Below are positions 25,965-35,865 of a stretch of 64,000 nucleotides of DNA, one piece after another (position 1 is the first letter of the stretch; each line of letters begins with the position of its first letter). The DNA lies in assembly GCF_000744375.1 (NCBI RefSeq), contig NZ_JQLU01000005.1, forward strand, positions 806,001 through 870,000, in the 5' to 3' direction. The stretch is from Carnobacterium gallinarum DSM 4847. Lineage in GTDB: Bacteria; Bacillota; Bacilli; Lactobacillales; Carnobacteriaceae. The position numbers were made by a program, and so were the translations under genes. The notes beneath the pieces are model-generated. The model was not told where the DNA came from. It ran no database searches and saw nothing but the letters and a program-made list of their open reading frames with translations.

Positions 25965-27134
25965 ATGAAAATTGGAATAGATAAAATAAGTTTTTATACA
26001 CCTGCTTTTTATGTCGACATGACTGAATTAGCTTTGGTACGTGAGATTGATCCTAATAAATTTACTATTGGTATTGGACAAGATAAAATGGCCTTTGCGC
26101 CGATTACACAAGATGCTGTCACAATGGGAGCAAATGCAGCTTTAGATATTTTGACTGAGGAGGACCGTCAAAGTATTGAATTAGTCATTTTAGCTACAGA
26201 ATCAGGAATCGATCAATCAAAAGCTGGATCGATTTATATTCACCGCTTATTAGGCATTCAACCTTTTGCACGTTCAATTGAGATTAAAGAAGCTTGTTAT
26301 GGTGCGACTGCTGGAATTAATTTAGCAAAAGATTATATCGCAAAACATCCTAATAGCAAAGTGCTGGTAATTGGATCTGATATTGCGCGTTATGGATTAG
26401 ACACCCCTGGAGAAGCTACACAAGGTGCTGGTGCAGTAGCGATGTTACTTTCAGCGAATCCTCGTTGCATTGCCCTAGAAGATGACCAAGTCTTTCTAAC
26501 AGAGGATATTATGGACTTCTGGCGCCCTGTTTATTCTGAGTATGCGTATGTCCAAGGAAAATATTCAACTGAACAATATCTACATTTCTTTGAAACGATT
26601 TGGGCTGAATATCAACGAAAATTCAATCAACCTTTAGAAAGTTTTACGGCTCTTTGCTTCCATTTACCTTATACAAAAATGGGAAAAAAAGCGTTAGACT
26701 TAATTATTGAGTCTGCTCCAGTAGCAGATCAGGAGCGATTACTTGAAAATTATCGTTTAAGTACACTTTATAGCCGAAATATTGGCAATATCTATACGGG
26801 TTCATTGTATTTGAGTTTGATTTCCTTACTTGACCATCAATCACAATTGAAAGCTGGGAATAAAATTGGCTTCTTTAGTTATGGTTCTGGAGCTGTTGGT
26901 GAGTTCTTTAGCGGTCATCTACAAGAAGGATTTAAGGAGCATATTGTGACAAGCCAGCATCAAAATTTGTTAGCCAATCGAACTAAACTTTCAATCGCTG
27001 ATTACGAAACACGCTTTAAACAAGAGTTGCCTAAAGATGGCTCTACATTTGAAATAGATGCTACAAGTGATCCTGCATCTATTATGCTGACTGGAATTAC
27101 AGAGCATATGCGTCAATACATTCGGAAAGATTAA
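25965..27134 (+). CDS. mvaS: Hydroxymethylglutaryl-CoA synthase
   Basis: Condenses acetoacetyl-CoA with acetyl-CoA to HMG-CoA; 389 residues. It begins MKIGIDKISFYTPAFYVDM. Catalytic Glu in ATESGID, acyl Cys in IKEACYGATAGI, His in CFHLPYTKMGKKAL. The C-terminal SYGSGAVGEFFSG is typical. An upstream in-frame TTG at 25959 is rejected because AAAAGGG is placed 7 bases before ATG 25965. Divergent from thl-mvaA; the shared region probably contains both promoters. Ends at a bidirectional terminator. Confidence 0.96.
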   Translation: MKIGIDKISFYTPAFYVDMTELALVREIDPNKFTIGIGQDKMAFAPITQDAVTMGANAALDILTEEDRQSIELVILATESGIDQSKAGSIYIHRLLGIQPFARSIEIKEACYGATAGINLAKDYIAKHPNSKVLVIGSDIARYGLDTPGEATQGAGAVAMLLSANPRCIALEDDQVFLTEDIMDFWRPVYSEYAYVQGKYSTEQYLHFFETIWAEYQRKFNQPLESFTALCFHLPYTKMGKKALDLIIESAPVADQERLLENYRLSTLYSRNIGNIYTGSLYLSLISLLDHQSQLKAGNKIGFFSYGSGAVGEFFSGHLQEGFKEHIVTSQHQNLLANRTKLSIADYETRFKQELPKDGSTFEIDATSDPASIMLTGITEHMRQYIRKD

Positions 27135-27143
27135 TAAAATAAC

Positions 27144-27177
27144 AAAAAACTGAGAAAATAAATTTTCTCAGTTTTTT
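27144..27177. terminator. Bidirectional terminator after mvaS
   Basis: Sixteen-base perfect arms AAAAAACTGAGAAAAT (27144-27159) and ATTTTCTCAGTTTTTT (27162-27177), A/T-runs on both sides, between convergent mvaS and the GGDEF/EAL gene. Confidence 0.9.
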
Positions 27178-27194
27178 TTATAGCAATTTTTTTA

Positions 27195-29618
27195 CTAAAA
27201 CCAACAACTTTCTATTTCATCTGCTGAAACAGGTTTGGAAAAATAATATCCTTGAATAATAAAATTTCCCATTGAAAACAAAGTCATTAACTGTTCATGA
27301 GTTTCAACGCCTTCAACAATGACTTGTAAATCTAACTGTTGTGCTAGTTGAATAATACTTTTAGTAACCGCAGCAACTTTTTCATTCTCGTTTAGTGCAT
27401 TCGTAAAACTTCGGTCAATCTTCAAGCTTTGAATCGGAAAATCAATAAGATAACGTAACGAGCTATACCCTGTTCCAAAATCATCAATGCTTAATTGAAT
27501 ACCTAAATCATGTAATTGATGTAAGATCCCTTTAGACTTTGTTACATTTTCCATCAAAACCGTTTCTGTAATTTCTAATTCTAATAAGTGTGGTGGGATT
27601 TGATACGCTGCAATTTGCTTTTCAATTAAGACGACAACATCTTCTTCTTGGAAATGATTGGCCGACAAATTCAGTGAAATTGGTACATCATGTCCTTCAT
27701 CCCGCCATTTTTTTATTTGTTGGCAGACCATTTCTACAATCTGTTCACTAAGCTGAATAATATGTCCTGTTTTTTCAGCAAAATCGATAAATTCATCTGG
27801 ATATCGCAGTCCATCTTCACCAGGAACTTGCCAACGAATTAGTGCTTCAACTCCATAAAGTTTTCCTGTTTCTGCATAAACCTTAGGCTGATAATGTAAG
27901 AGAAATTCTCTATTCTCAATCCCCTTCATCAGTACTAATTCTCGTTGGTATTCATTTTGTAACTCTTTTTCATACTCTGAATACAAAACAATTAATGTTT
28001 CTCCCGTTTTCCGAACATGTTGCTTAGCTGAAAACATAGCAATATCAGCCTTTGTTAATAAATCATCTAGCTTACTTCCATCATGATACGCTTTTACTAA
28101 ACCAATACTGGCTGTTGGATGAATCTGGACTTTATCAATCACAATCATCCGTTTAAAAACTTTTAAGAGATTTTCTCCAACCGTTTCCGTCTCTCCTTCA
28201 TACTCTTCCAGAAAAGTTAGTACAAATTCATCTCCGCCAACTCTAGCTAAAAAGTACTCTTTTCCAATATATTTTTGAATTCGCTTTGCTAACTCAGCAA
28301 GATAATGGTCACCGATTTGATGTCCAAAATTATCATTTATTTTCTTCAGTTCATTAACATCAATATAATAAATACTGAGTGATGTCATGTTCCTTTCATT
28401 GTTGCGCTTTTTTAACTCTTTCAAGCAATCTTCGATGTATTCCTTCATAAAATGACGATTCGGCAAATGAGTCAGACCATCATGGTAAGTTAAGCTACGA
28501 ATCATTTTTTCCATCTGATTCTCTGCGGTTACATCGGTTCCCATGACAAAAATCTCTGTCACTTCAACATTTTTAAAAATAACTGGAACCATCTGAATTC
28601 TAGAAATTCGCTCTTGTTCTTTACCAACTATTATCTTAGTTTCAAATTGAACATTTTTATGTTTTTCAGCAGCTTCTAAGAAATAGCTTTTCGCTCGTTG
28701 ATATTCCTTTGGACTTAAAAAATCCATAATAGCTGGCATTTCTAACCCATCCATAATATTAAAAACTTCCTTGGCTGCGTCATTTAGAATAAGCACTTCG
28801 CCATTTATTTTCAATAAACCAATTGGATTCGGGTGACTTTTTAATAAAGAATAGCTCATATTTTTAAGTTTGTTAATCTCGCGATAGTTGGAATCAAATA
28901 AGTAACTAATAATCGTCAGTCCCAGAAAGCTCAGTTGAAGCATAATAATAGCAAAGCTAAAAATAATAACAAAATAAAGAGTATGCTCACCAATTATTGG
29001 TTGAAAAGCCAGACCTTCAAAGTAACGTAATTCCCATAAACTGAACCCATGTAAAATACTTATGACTATTGATAAAATAAAGGCATTTTTTGAATCTTGG
29101 ATAAAGCGATCTTTCCCTATTAAATAAGTATCTTGTCTTAAAATTAACCATAACGTAAAGTAAGACAACACAAAATACAACAGAATGAAACTAATTAAAA
29201 AAAGAGGATTAAAGGCAATTGTTTTATCTAAAATTCCTCGAATACCAAGATAACGTATATTCAGCATCCCACTAGTCAACAATAGACTTCCTAAAATGAG
29301 GTCTTTTCTTTTTATATTTTTTTTGCTAATAATAAGCAACGTTATATAGCAACAAACTAATAATATCAACCAAGCTATCCACGTATAACGGGATTGATAC
29401 ACTAAATGCATCTTGGAATAGTAGCTGACTAAGCCAATGTATTGAATCGAGCCAATCCCAATGCTTAACATCACAGCTTTCAGGATAATCCAACTATTTT
29501 TACGAAAAGGGTTCTTATCTATTAAAAAATGATTGATACTTACAATATTAAAAATAGTAAACAGTGCAATCAAATAAGTGCAAATAACGAAAATCGGAAT
29601 ATACGTACTAATCTGCAT
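27195..29618 (-). CDS. MHYT-like/PAS/GGDEF/EAL c-di-GMP enzyme (DgcW/YkoW type)
   Basis: An 807-residue membrane enzyme. Residues 1-245 hold about seven helices with three motifs where MHYT proteins carry M-H-[YF]-x-[GA]-M: here IQYIGL, IRYLGI and LRYFEGL, so the metal-binding His is lost. A PAS domain (about 255-365) follows. The GGDEF domain (370-535) keeps VGGDEF intact but has no RxxD inhibitory site. The EAL domain (545-800) keeps GVEALIRW, SLNLSANHF, ETVLMEN, DDFGTGYSS and IVEGVET. Both cyclase and phosphodiesterase activity are possible. The order matches Bacillus YkoW. It follows the exopolysaccharide genes on the same strand, and is the obvious local source or sink of c-di-GMP. ATG 29618 follows a weak AAAGGAGTG. 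Confidence 0.88.
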   Translation of the reverse strand: MQISTYIPIFVICTYLIALFTIFNIVSINHFLIDKNPFRKNSWIILKAVMLSIGIGSIQYIGLVSYYSKMHLVYQSRYTWIAWLILLVCCYITLLIISKKNIKRKDLILGSLLLTSGMLNIRYLGIRGILDKTIAFNPLFLISFILLYFVLSYFTLWLILRQDTYLIGKDRFIQDSKNAFILSIVISILHGFSLWELRYFEGLAFQPIIGEHTLYFVIIFSFAIIMLQLSFLGLTIISYLFDSNYREINKLKNMSYSLLKSHPNPIGLLKINGEVLILNDAAKEVFNIMDGLEMPAIMDFLSPKEYQRAKSYFLEAAEKHKNVQFETKIIVGKEQERISRIQMVPVIFKNVEVTEIFVMGTDVTAENQMEKMIRSLTYHDGLTHLPNRHFMKEYIEDCLKELKKRNNERNMTSLSIYYIDVNELKKINDNFGHQIGDHYLAELAKRIQKYIGKEYFLARVGGDEFVLTFLEEYEGETETVGENLLKVFKRMIVIDKVQIHPTASIGLVKAYHDGSKLDDLLTKADIAMFSAKQHVRKTGETLIVLYSEYEKELQNEYQRELVLMKGIENREFLLHYQPKVYAETGKLYGVEALIRWQVPGEDGLRYPDEFIDFAEKTGHIIQLSEQIVEMVCQQIKKWRDEGHDVPISLNLSANHFQEEDVVVLIEKQIAAYQIPPHLLELEITETVLMENVTKSKGILHQLHDLGIQLSIDDFGTGYSSLRYLIDFPIQSLKIDRSFTNALNENEKVAAVTKSIIQLAQQLDLQVIVEGVETHEQLMTLFSMGNFIIQGYYFSKPVSADEIESCWF

Positions 29619-30022
29619 CTTGAATCACTCCTTTGATTATCACGGGCTAAGCTTTCACTTGACTCAGCACTGAATGTATTCGCTATGTAAAAATAACGAT
29701 TATTAAGTTTATTTACCTACCAGTATTAATTTTAATCTATTTAGTAAAAAAACGCCAAAGTAAAAATTACTTTCTATGTAAACTTTAATTTCCCTTAGTA
29801 AGCGCTGTTCTTATTTATTCATGCATCCACAGATAAAGAAGACTACTACAACAAAACTAAGAAAAAAAACCACTTAAAAATCTAACTAAAAAACAGTTAA
29901 AAGCGTTTTATACCAGTATAAAAATCATAAAATGAACTAAGAAGAAGAAATAACGACTAAACATATAGTTCCTTCTTCTTAGCACCTAATTCCACTAGAA
30001 AACCAACAATTGGGTTTCTTTT
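29619..30022. other. Intergenic gap between the GGDEF/EAL gene and the polysaccharide operon
   Basis: About 400 bases. It holds a stem CTAAGAAGAAG (29937-29947) with CTTCTTCTTAG (29972-29982), and a second imperfect stem AGAAAACCAA/TTGGGTTTCT (about 29997-30019) next to the stop of the upstream gene; either could end the polysaccharide transcript. No ORF. The left half should contain the promoter of the GGDEF/EAL gene, but I found no clear one. Confidence 0.5.
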
Positions 30023-30868
30023 TTACACATCGTACTCTAACTCTTTAATTGCTGCTTCAATAAAATCATACGGAGTTTGGATAGTTTCAGCATCAAACTG
30101 TTTTGCTCCTGTACGAATAGCAATCTCTACTTGATTCTGACTAGAGAATTCATTAGCACTTTCCTCAAAAAATTCTTTAATCCGCTCTGTTACAATTCGT
30201 GAACCATCCTGATCTGTAAACAATAATAAACCCCAAGTCAGATTTTCACGATTTAAAACATAAAGAATATCGTTATCACGAATAGCGTGTTTCATGGTAT
30301 TCGTCACTCGGCGCACAACCTCAGAAATTTGTTCATCAGATAACATTCGCTGTAATTCATTCCAATACTTCACTTGAATTACAACCATGGTCACTGGTAG
30401 ATTAAAACGGCGAGAGGTTGACATAAAGACTTGTGCATCTTCTTTATACGCTCGCATTGTTCTCAATCTCGTTTCATCATCTAGAATACCAAGCTGACGA
30501 TTTTTCCGTTCTAATTGAGTATTTTCTTCTTGTAGTTGAAGTGTATGGTAACCAAATAAATAGATCATCACTGAAAATAAAGGAGTCATAACGAGCCAAA
30601 AATAGAGGCTAGTTCCAAAAGATTGGCTTGTTGTGATAGATATATATAACGCATAACTCCCTTCCAGAAAGATAAAAATTAGATTTAAAATCAAACCAAT
30701 TGTTAAATTTGTGAAATAAGTGATAATTGCTAATAACATAGCAATATTCATAAAAACAACGTTTTGAACAAAGGAACCTTGATTGAAGGATGTAAAAACA
30801 ACCACAATAAAAGATAATAAGAGAAATCCAAGCAAGGATAGATCGGAAAATAATTTACTATTTTTCAT
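30023..30868 (-). CDS. Degenerate-GGDEF membrane protein, probable c-di-GMP receptor (PssE-like)
   Basis: A 281-residue protein with four to five N-terminal helices (about 8-115) and a GGDEF-fold domain (about 125-281, opening LDDETRLRTMRAY). The active-site loop is NRENL instead of GGDEF, so it cannot be a cyclase. Five residues before that loop stands RDND, an intact RxxD I-site at exactly the canonical spacing. This is the pattern of c-di-GMP receptors such as PelD and Listeria PssE. It is last in the polysaccharide operon, overlapping the BcsB-like gene by 11 bases; GGGGGAT precedes ATG 30868. Inference: it binds c-di-GMP and activates the GT2 synthase, which itself has no PilZ domain. 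Confidence 0.82.
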   Translation of the reverse strand: MKNSKLFSDLSLLGFLLLSFIVVVFTSFNQGSFVQNVVFMNIAMLLAIITYFTNLTIGLILNLIFIFLEGSYALYISITTSQSFGTSLYFWLVMTPLFSVMIYLFGYHTLQLQEENTQLERKNRQLGILDDETRLRTMRAYKEDAQVFMSTSRRFNLPVTMVVIQVKYWNELQRMLSDEQISEVVRRVTNTMKHAIRDNDILYVLNRENLTWGLLLFTDQDGSRIVTERIKEFFEESANEFSSQNQVEIAIRTGAKQFDAETIQTPYDFIEAAIKELEYDV

Positions 30869-32951
30869 TTTTATCCCCCTTTTTCACACGATTCTTTTTA
30901 AAGACTAGCACTAAAGCTACGATTATTGAAGCAAGTAATAAGCCTACCAAACCAAGATAAACCAACAAATCTGATTGTTCTTTAGCCTTATCAATAAAAC
31001 TCTTATGCTCGTCAATATCGGCTACCTTTTTAAAGCGATAGCTATTAATTCGATTGTCCTTATCCACTGTAAAGGCATCGCCTTCATGAGTTTTAACTTT
31101 CTCTTGTGTGGCGATTTCCTTAGAAGCCAAGTAGACTGACTGAGGTGTTGCACCTGTCAGTACTAAGAATCCATTTCCTGATAAGAATGGTGAATTAATT
31201 AATTGTCCCGTTCCAATCTGCTGACCATACTCAGATTCAATACTTAATTTTTCATTTGATACAAAGCCTTTGCCTGCTTCATCGTATTTAAAATACAATT
31301 TGTCATTAATCGACTGAATCAATTCATTATCCAAAGCTGAACCAAAAGTAATAATATTGCTCTCTTTTAATTCATTTTTGCTTGCAGAACTTGGGAAAAA
31401 TTCTACCTCTCCCGTGTTATCTTGCGCGTATTTTCCTAATAAATTAAAAATATTCGTCATTGATCGATAATAATCTGTATTCATCTTTTTAGGCAATACA
31501 ACTGCCACTTGATTAAAACTACCATCTTTTAAAAATGGGAACGGGTAGTTTTGAAACAGCAAATCAGTTCGATCTTTTGTATTCACTGTCATCATTGATT
31601 CAGGTGAAATATACGCCCACGGAGTCTGCCCTTGTGCTGGTGTACAAGGTAAGTTCGGAATCTCTAAGTCAAAACTAATCGTAACAGCAAAATTACCAGA
31701 AACATCTAAATCCGTTGGTAAATTAAAGCTAGCCGTGTCACCTTCAGCAAAATCTTTACTTAATTTTTTACTTCCAATCGGAACGCCTGCAATAGAAACC
31801 GTCATTAATGAGCGATCAAAATTAAGATTCTGAGCATAACGAAAGGCAACATTTACTTGACTATTAGCTGCCAATGAGCGATTTGCTGGTAATGTCATAA
31901 AGTAAGTTTGTTCTTGATGGAAGGGACCTTTTAACTCATCACCAGTAGGCGTTAATTGAAATTCTTCATCAATTTTCAAATGAGAAGTTGTCGTATCGGT
32001 CTTATCCGTAACTACTTTTTGTTGTTCTTGCGTTTCAGACATTAATTCTTGATTCGATACATAACGACCAGCCTTGACTAAGGCTGTTTTATTGCTAGAA
32101 GTAATAACTAAAACAGCTTGCTGATCTTTTTTTATCAACTGAATAACAGCGTCATTCTTAACCTGATTGGCATCAATCTGTGCCTTGTATTCCTCAGGCA
32201 AATTACCATACTCAGCAATTAGTACTACTAAGGATTTGCCAGCTAGTTCTTTATCATTTAGCGTGCCTACTGGAATTTGTTGATCGTCTTGTTGATTTGC
32301 TTTGGCATAACCTGATAAAGCATAAACAGACGTTTCCAATTCTGTCTCTGTTGCCTTTTCCGGAACTAGGATTGCAACTTCTTTTTGAACAACCGAATCC
32401 ATTCCTCCAAAACGTTTATTAAAATCTTGGATTTTAGGTTCCATCTCTGTTTTTGTATAAATCACACCAACATTAGACCCTTTATAAACATGAAGCCAAT
32501 CTGCGGGTGTTTCTGTAATTCGACAAACATCTTCTGAATCAGTTGTTTCAATACTTCCTTCGATTTTAAGTGTATTTGCACCGATTTTTAATAGTTCTTT
32601 AGGTATTTCTAAGTCGATTGATTCCTTTTCTACGCCATCTCCATTTGGGCGAAAAGAGTAGAACTTAGCACCGTTAATTGAAAAAGTAATGCTGGAAACA
32701 TCTGCCTTCGTTAATTGAGATACTTTATAATCTATATTCAAATTCACACGATCAACATTCCAATAATCTAATACTTGAAAGTAAAGATTAGTCGTTGATG
32801 AAATCCCCGTTAATGAACTATCTGTATTTTGAAATTTAGTAATAAAAGTATTGGTATCGTCCTTAGGTGATGTCTCTGCTCCTTGTACAATTACCGGCCA
32901 CGCTACTAAAACAATTACTATTGCCAAACAATTTGCTAGCCATCTTTTCAT
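30858..32951 (-). CDS. BcsB-like exopolysaccharide export/assembly protein
   Basis: A 697-residue surface protein. Signal peptide (1-25, MKRWLANCLAIVIVLVAWPV), a large extracellular part with two repeated carbohydrate-binding-like jelly-roll units (DYWNVDRVNLNIDYKVSQLT and NFDRSLMTVSIAGVPIGSKKL are equivalent segments) and a C-terminal membrane helix (about 665-685) with a basic tail. This is the architecture of BcsB, the periplasmic partner of cellulose synthase, in a Gram-positive form; Listeria PssD is comparable. It probably guides the nascent glycan outside the membrane. AAGGAG precedes ATG 32951. It follows the GT2 gene and overlaps the receptor gene. Confidence 0.8.
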   Translation of the reverse strand: MKRWLANCLAIVIVLVAWPVIVQGAETSPKDDTNTFITKFQNTDSSLTGISSTTNLYFQVLDYWNVDRVNLNIDYKVSQLTKADVSSITFSINGAKFYSFRPNGDGVEKESIDLEIPKELLKIGANTLKIEGSIETTDSEDVCRITETPADWLHVYKGSNVGVIYTKTEMEPKIQDFNKRFGGMDSVVQKEVAILVPEKATETELETSVYALSGYAKANQQDDQQIPVGTLNDKELAGKSLVVLIAEYGNLPEEYKAQIDANQVKNDAVIQLIKKDQQAVLVITSSNKTALVKAGRYVSNQELMSETQEQQKVVTDKTDTTTSHLKIDEEFQLTPTGDELKGPFHQEQTYFMTLPANRSLAANSQVNVAFRYAQNLNFDRSLMTVSIAGVPIGSKKLSKDFAEGDTASFNLPTDLDVSGNFAVTISFDLEIPNLPCTPAQGQTPWAYISPESMMTVNTKDRTDLLFQNYPFPFLKDGSFNQVAVVLPKKMNTDYYRSMTNIFNLLGKYAQDNTGEVEFFPSSASKNELKESNIITFGSALDNELIQSINDKLYFKYDEAGKGFVSNEKLSIESEYGQQIGTGQLINSPFLSGNGFLVLTGATPQSVYLASKEIATQEKVKTHEGDAFTVDKDNRINSYRFKKVADIDEHKSFIDKAKEQSDLLVYLGLVGLLLASIIVALVLVFKKNRVKKGDKNEK

Positions 32952-33014
32952 GCGCTTATGCTCCTTTTTATGCTACAGTTTTTGATTCTTTTTTATATCA
33001 ATAACATTCTCATT

Positions 33015-34265
33015 TTAAAATCGTTCGGTTTTATACCATTTTGCTTCGCGTTTTAAAACCGTTTCCTTAATATACATCACCATACCGTAAGCTGCTACAA
33101 CTAGCCACATCTGACTATAAGTGATATACATCAAGAGGATAATGCCGATATTTCCAATTCCTAATTCCCCTTTTTCAGTAGTGATGGTGATAAAGGTACC
33201 TACGACAAACAAAATAATCGCTAGCAACCAAAGTAATCCACTAAATCCAGCTAAGGTCGTTGTAACATACCCCATTAGATTCAGAACCAATAACACATCA
33301 GAAACAACTAATGACGTCATTAAAAGAAAATAAATAGATAGAAAATATAAAATATCAAAACGGATTTTACGTGCTTTAGGATCAAATAGTAAACGAGCAT
33401 TTTTTACAATTACATAAATATTCCCTTTGACCCATCGAGTCCGCTGGCGAAACCAGACTTTTAAAGTTTGTGGTTCTTGCTCCCATGTAACTGCCTTTGG
33501 CTGAAACTTAATTTTATAGCCCATCATATAAATCCGAAAGCTAATCTCAGTATCTTCTGCCAGAGCTTTTTCATCCCAACCACCAATAGCCTCGATGATT
33601 GAACGTCGCACAATAAAATTCGTACCTGGAATTGTGCATAGTTTAAATAATTGCCAACGACCAGCTTGTGCCATCCATTGAAATGACAATGTTTCAATAT
33701 TAATAAAACGTGTTAACAAACTAGCATTGCGGTTACGCGTTCTAAATTTACCGATTACGCCACCAAGACTATCGTCATTGGTTAATTCTGCCACTAAATA
33801 GCGCAAGGCGGTTTTTTCAGGTGTATTATCCGCATCATAAATCGCCATAATTTCTCCTTTGGCTTGTTTAAAGCCAATATTTAAAGCGTTAGATTTGCCT
33901 TTCCCACCAGTAATTGCATCTGTATTAATAATATGCAATTGACGTCCTGGATTTTTATTTTGAATAGCAGCCAATAGTTCCGCACTATTATCAGAAGAGT
34001 TATCATTAATCACAATAATCTCATAGCGATCTTGTGGATAATCAAAACGCAATAAGGATTCCACTGTTTTCACAATTACGACACCTTCGTTATGTGCTGG
34101 AACCATAATTGTCACCATTGGAGGATCACCTTTAATTTCTGGAACTGGTTTACGTTCTGTTTTCATATAATAAATATATCCTGCAATAATCAATACAACA
34201 TTGATTAACAATAATCCCCAGATAGAAAGTGTGGCCACCAATAATAGATAATCTGGAATTGTCAT
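33015..34265 (-). CDS. Family 2 glycosyltransferase, processive polysaccharide synthase (PssC-like)
   Basis: A 416-residue membrane synthase. N-terminal helix, GT2 domain with TIMVPAHNEGVVIVKTVESL, the DxD in AIYDADNTPEKTAL, the acceptor-base pair in ALAEDTEISFRIYMMGYKI and the processivity motif RQRTRWVKGN, then about four helices. These features group it with IcaA/PgaC/BcsA, that is poly-beta-linked glucosamine or hexose. No PilZ domain is attached. Start: ATG 34265, preceded by GAGGGGAA, is preferred over ATG 34295, which would overlap the upstream gene. The sugar cannot be told from sequence; in Listeria the equivalent locus makes a ManNAc-galactose polymer. Confidence 0.88.
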   Translation of the reverse strand: MTIPDYLLLVATLSIWGLLLINVVLIIAGYIYYMKTERKPVPEIKGDPPMVTIMVPAHNEGVVIVKTVESLLRFDYPQDRYEIIVINDNSSDNSAELLAAIQNKNPGRQLHIINTDAITGGKGKSNALNIGFKQAKGEIMAIYDADNTPEKTALRYLVAELTNDDSLGGVIGKFRTRNRNASLLTRFINIETLSFQWMAQAGRWQLFKLCTIPGTNFIVRRSIIEAIGGWDEKALAEDTEISFRIYMMGYKIKFQPKAVTWEQEPQTLKVWFRQRTRWVKGNIYVIVKNARLLFDPKARKIRFDILYFLSIYFLLMTSLVVSDVLLVLNLMGYVTTTLAGFSGLLWLLAIILFVVGTFITITTEKGELGIGNIGIILLMYITYSQMWLVVAAYGMVMYIKETVLKREAKWYKTERF

Positions 34266-34275
34266 TATTTTCCCC

Positions 34276-35865
34276 TCACTTTCGATATTTCCCACGATAC
34301 AAGTTATATCCTACAATGAAAAAGATACTTAAAACAAATAGTACACCGATAATGATAACGGTTAAGATTTTATCTTGGACATTGAAGAAACCCGCTAAAC
34401 TTCCCTCTAGTTGATCCTCTTTAGCTGATTGATGTTGATCCTGTGGAACTGCTTCAGTGTAGCGACGTTTACCATTTACTTTGATCACGCCTTGATTCGC
34501 TTCGATTTTGTTCATGATTGTACTCACTTTATGTTCGGTTAAATTGATTCTTCTAAAGAGAACCGGCAATTGCGAAATTTTTTCTTCAATAGCCAATACT
34601 TCCTTACCAGTTTCTGGAAATTCATAAGTTAATGCTGTTGGTGTACTAAATTGATGATTGTTCATATTTTCCCACTCGACTTGCTGTAATTTCTCAGCTG
34701 GCAGCCCATAATAAGTTGTTTTATAAACTGGAGAAATAGTCGTTGCTTCTTTGATTTGATACGTTTTAGGGTTTGGCAGTAATACTAATGAATCTGAATA
34801 TGTCAAAGCTGTTTGTTGATAAAATCCATCTTGGTTCCAATATGCTGGCGCACTAATACTAATTGGGTAAACATTACGCTGAACTAACTCGTCAATAGTC
34901 GTCGACATAATATCTTTTAACGCTTGTTTATCTTTACTTAATCCTCTTGTTTCAGGAGTTTGTAGAATAAATTCACCATTACGAGCTATGATATATTGCA
35001 ACGCTCTTGTATAGTTATCCATTGCTTTTAAATCTGTATTTTCCCAAACACTAGTGCCACTAATAACAAAGGGAACTCCTGCCGCATACATTTTATCTGC
35101 TAGATATTCTAATAACTCAAGATTTGAAAAAGGTGTAATTCCAGTGAACATTAATATAGGTGAGTAATTAGCCGTTAGCGAACTATCCTCTGCCAGCCAC
35201 TTCTGCAACAATTGGCTAGATAAAAGAAAACCTAATCCTGTTGAATCAAAAAATGGTAGATAGGCCACATTATTTTTCAAAATACCAAAAGGATAACTCT
35301 TCGTTTGATTTTCAAAGTCTAAGGTTCCCAAATCTGGCGCATCTTTTGGTAACTGGCTTGCTACATCCAGTGTTACCGTCTGTTCGCCAATTTCTGATGC
35401 TTTGATACTAGCACTAAATAAAGTGTAACGCTCCCCGGTAATTTCTTTCAGCTGAATCTCCATTTGTTGCTGCCAACTAGCAGGCAAATCAGATCCAAGA
35501 TGCAATTTCAATCCAGAAAAGGTATCTCGATCTGTTAAAAAATCTTGGTTTTTAATTGCCAAATCTGGCGCCTGTATCATTGTAACTAGTCCAGTAAACC
35601 CTTGTAATTGCTGTGAACGATAATCATCAATTGATAGCCTTGTAACCTCTACATTAAAGCTTGTTAATAGTCGGGTTAACGAGCTAATCTTCTCTTCACC
35701 ATTATTCACACTATCTAAACTATCATAGGCTAGTAATATTTTTTTCGATGCTGGTACAGTTTCTGCATGGGCAACTGAAGCGATTGAAAAAGCAAGCAGG
35801 CAACTACTAGCTAACAAAACCGTCAAGAAAAGCAATTGAGTTAAATGTCTATCTAAAGCCTTCAT
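34276..35865 (-). CDS. Membrane-anchored extracellular protein of the polysaccharide locus (PssB-like)
   Basis: A 529-residue secreted protein: signal peptide (about 1-33, ending VAHAE), a large extracellular part and a C-terminal helix (about 500-522). The middle (GFTGLVTMIQAPDLAIKN, PILMFTGITPFSNLELLEYL, GVPFVISGTSVWEN) has the layout of polysaccharide-deacetylase-like DUF2334 proteins, but I do not see a clear His-Asp metal triad, so catalysis is doubtful. Its start ATGA overlaps the stop of the preceding gene. By position it equals Listeria PssB. It may modify or handle the exported polymer. Confidence 0.65.
   Translation of the reverse strand: MKALDRHLTQLLFLTVLLASSCLLAFSIASVAHAETVPASKKILLAYDSLDSVNNGEEKISSLTRLLTSFNVEVTRLSIDDYRSQQLQGFTGLVTMIQAPDLAIKNQDFLTDRDTFSGLKLHLGSDLPASWQQQMEIQLKEITGERYTLFSASIKASEIGEQTVTLDVASQLPKDAPDLGTLDFENQTKSYPFGILKNNVAYLPFFDSTGLGFLLSSQLLQKWLAEDSSLTANYSPILMFTGITPFSNLELLEYLADKMYAAGVPFVISGTSVWENTDLKAMDNYTRALQYIIARNGEFILQTPETRGLSKDKQALKDIMSTTIDELVQRNVYPISISAPAYWNQDGFYQQTALTYSDSLVLLPNPKTYQIKEATTISPVYKTTYYGLPAEKLQQVEWENMNNHQFSTPTALTYEFPETGKEVLAIEEKISQLPVLFRRINLTEHKVSTIMNKIEANQGVIKVNGKRRYTEAVPQDQHQSAKEDQLEGSLAGFFNVQDKILTVIIIGVLFVLSIFFIVGYNLYRGKYRK

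Noticed and set aside
29890-29915. cre (CcpA) site around AAAAGCGTTTTA
   Set aside because: Both outer TG and CA dinucleotides are missing, so it is too far from consensus.
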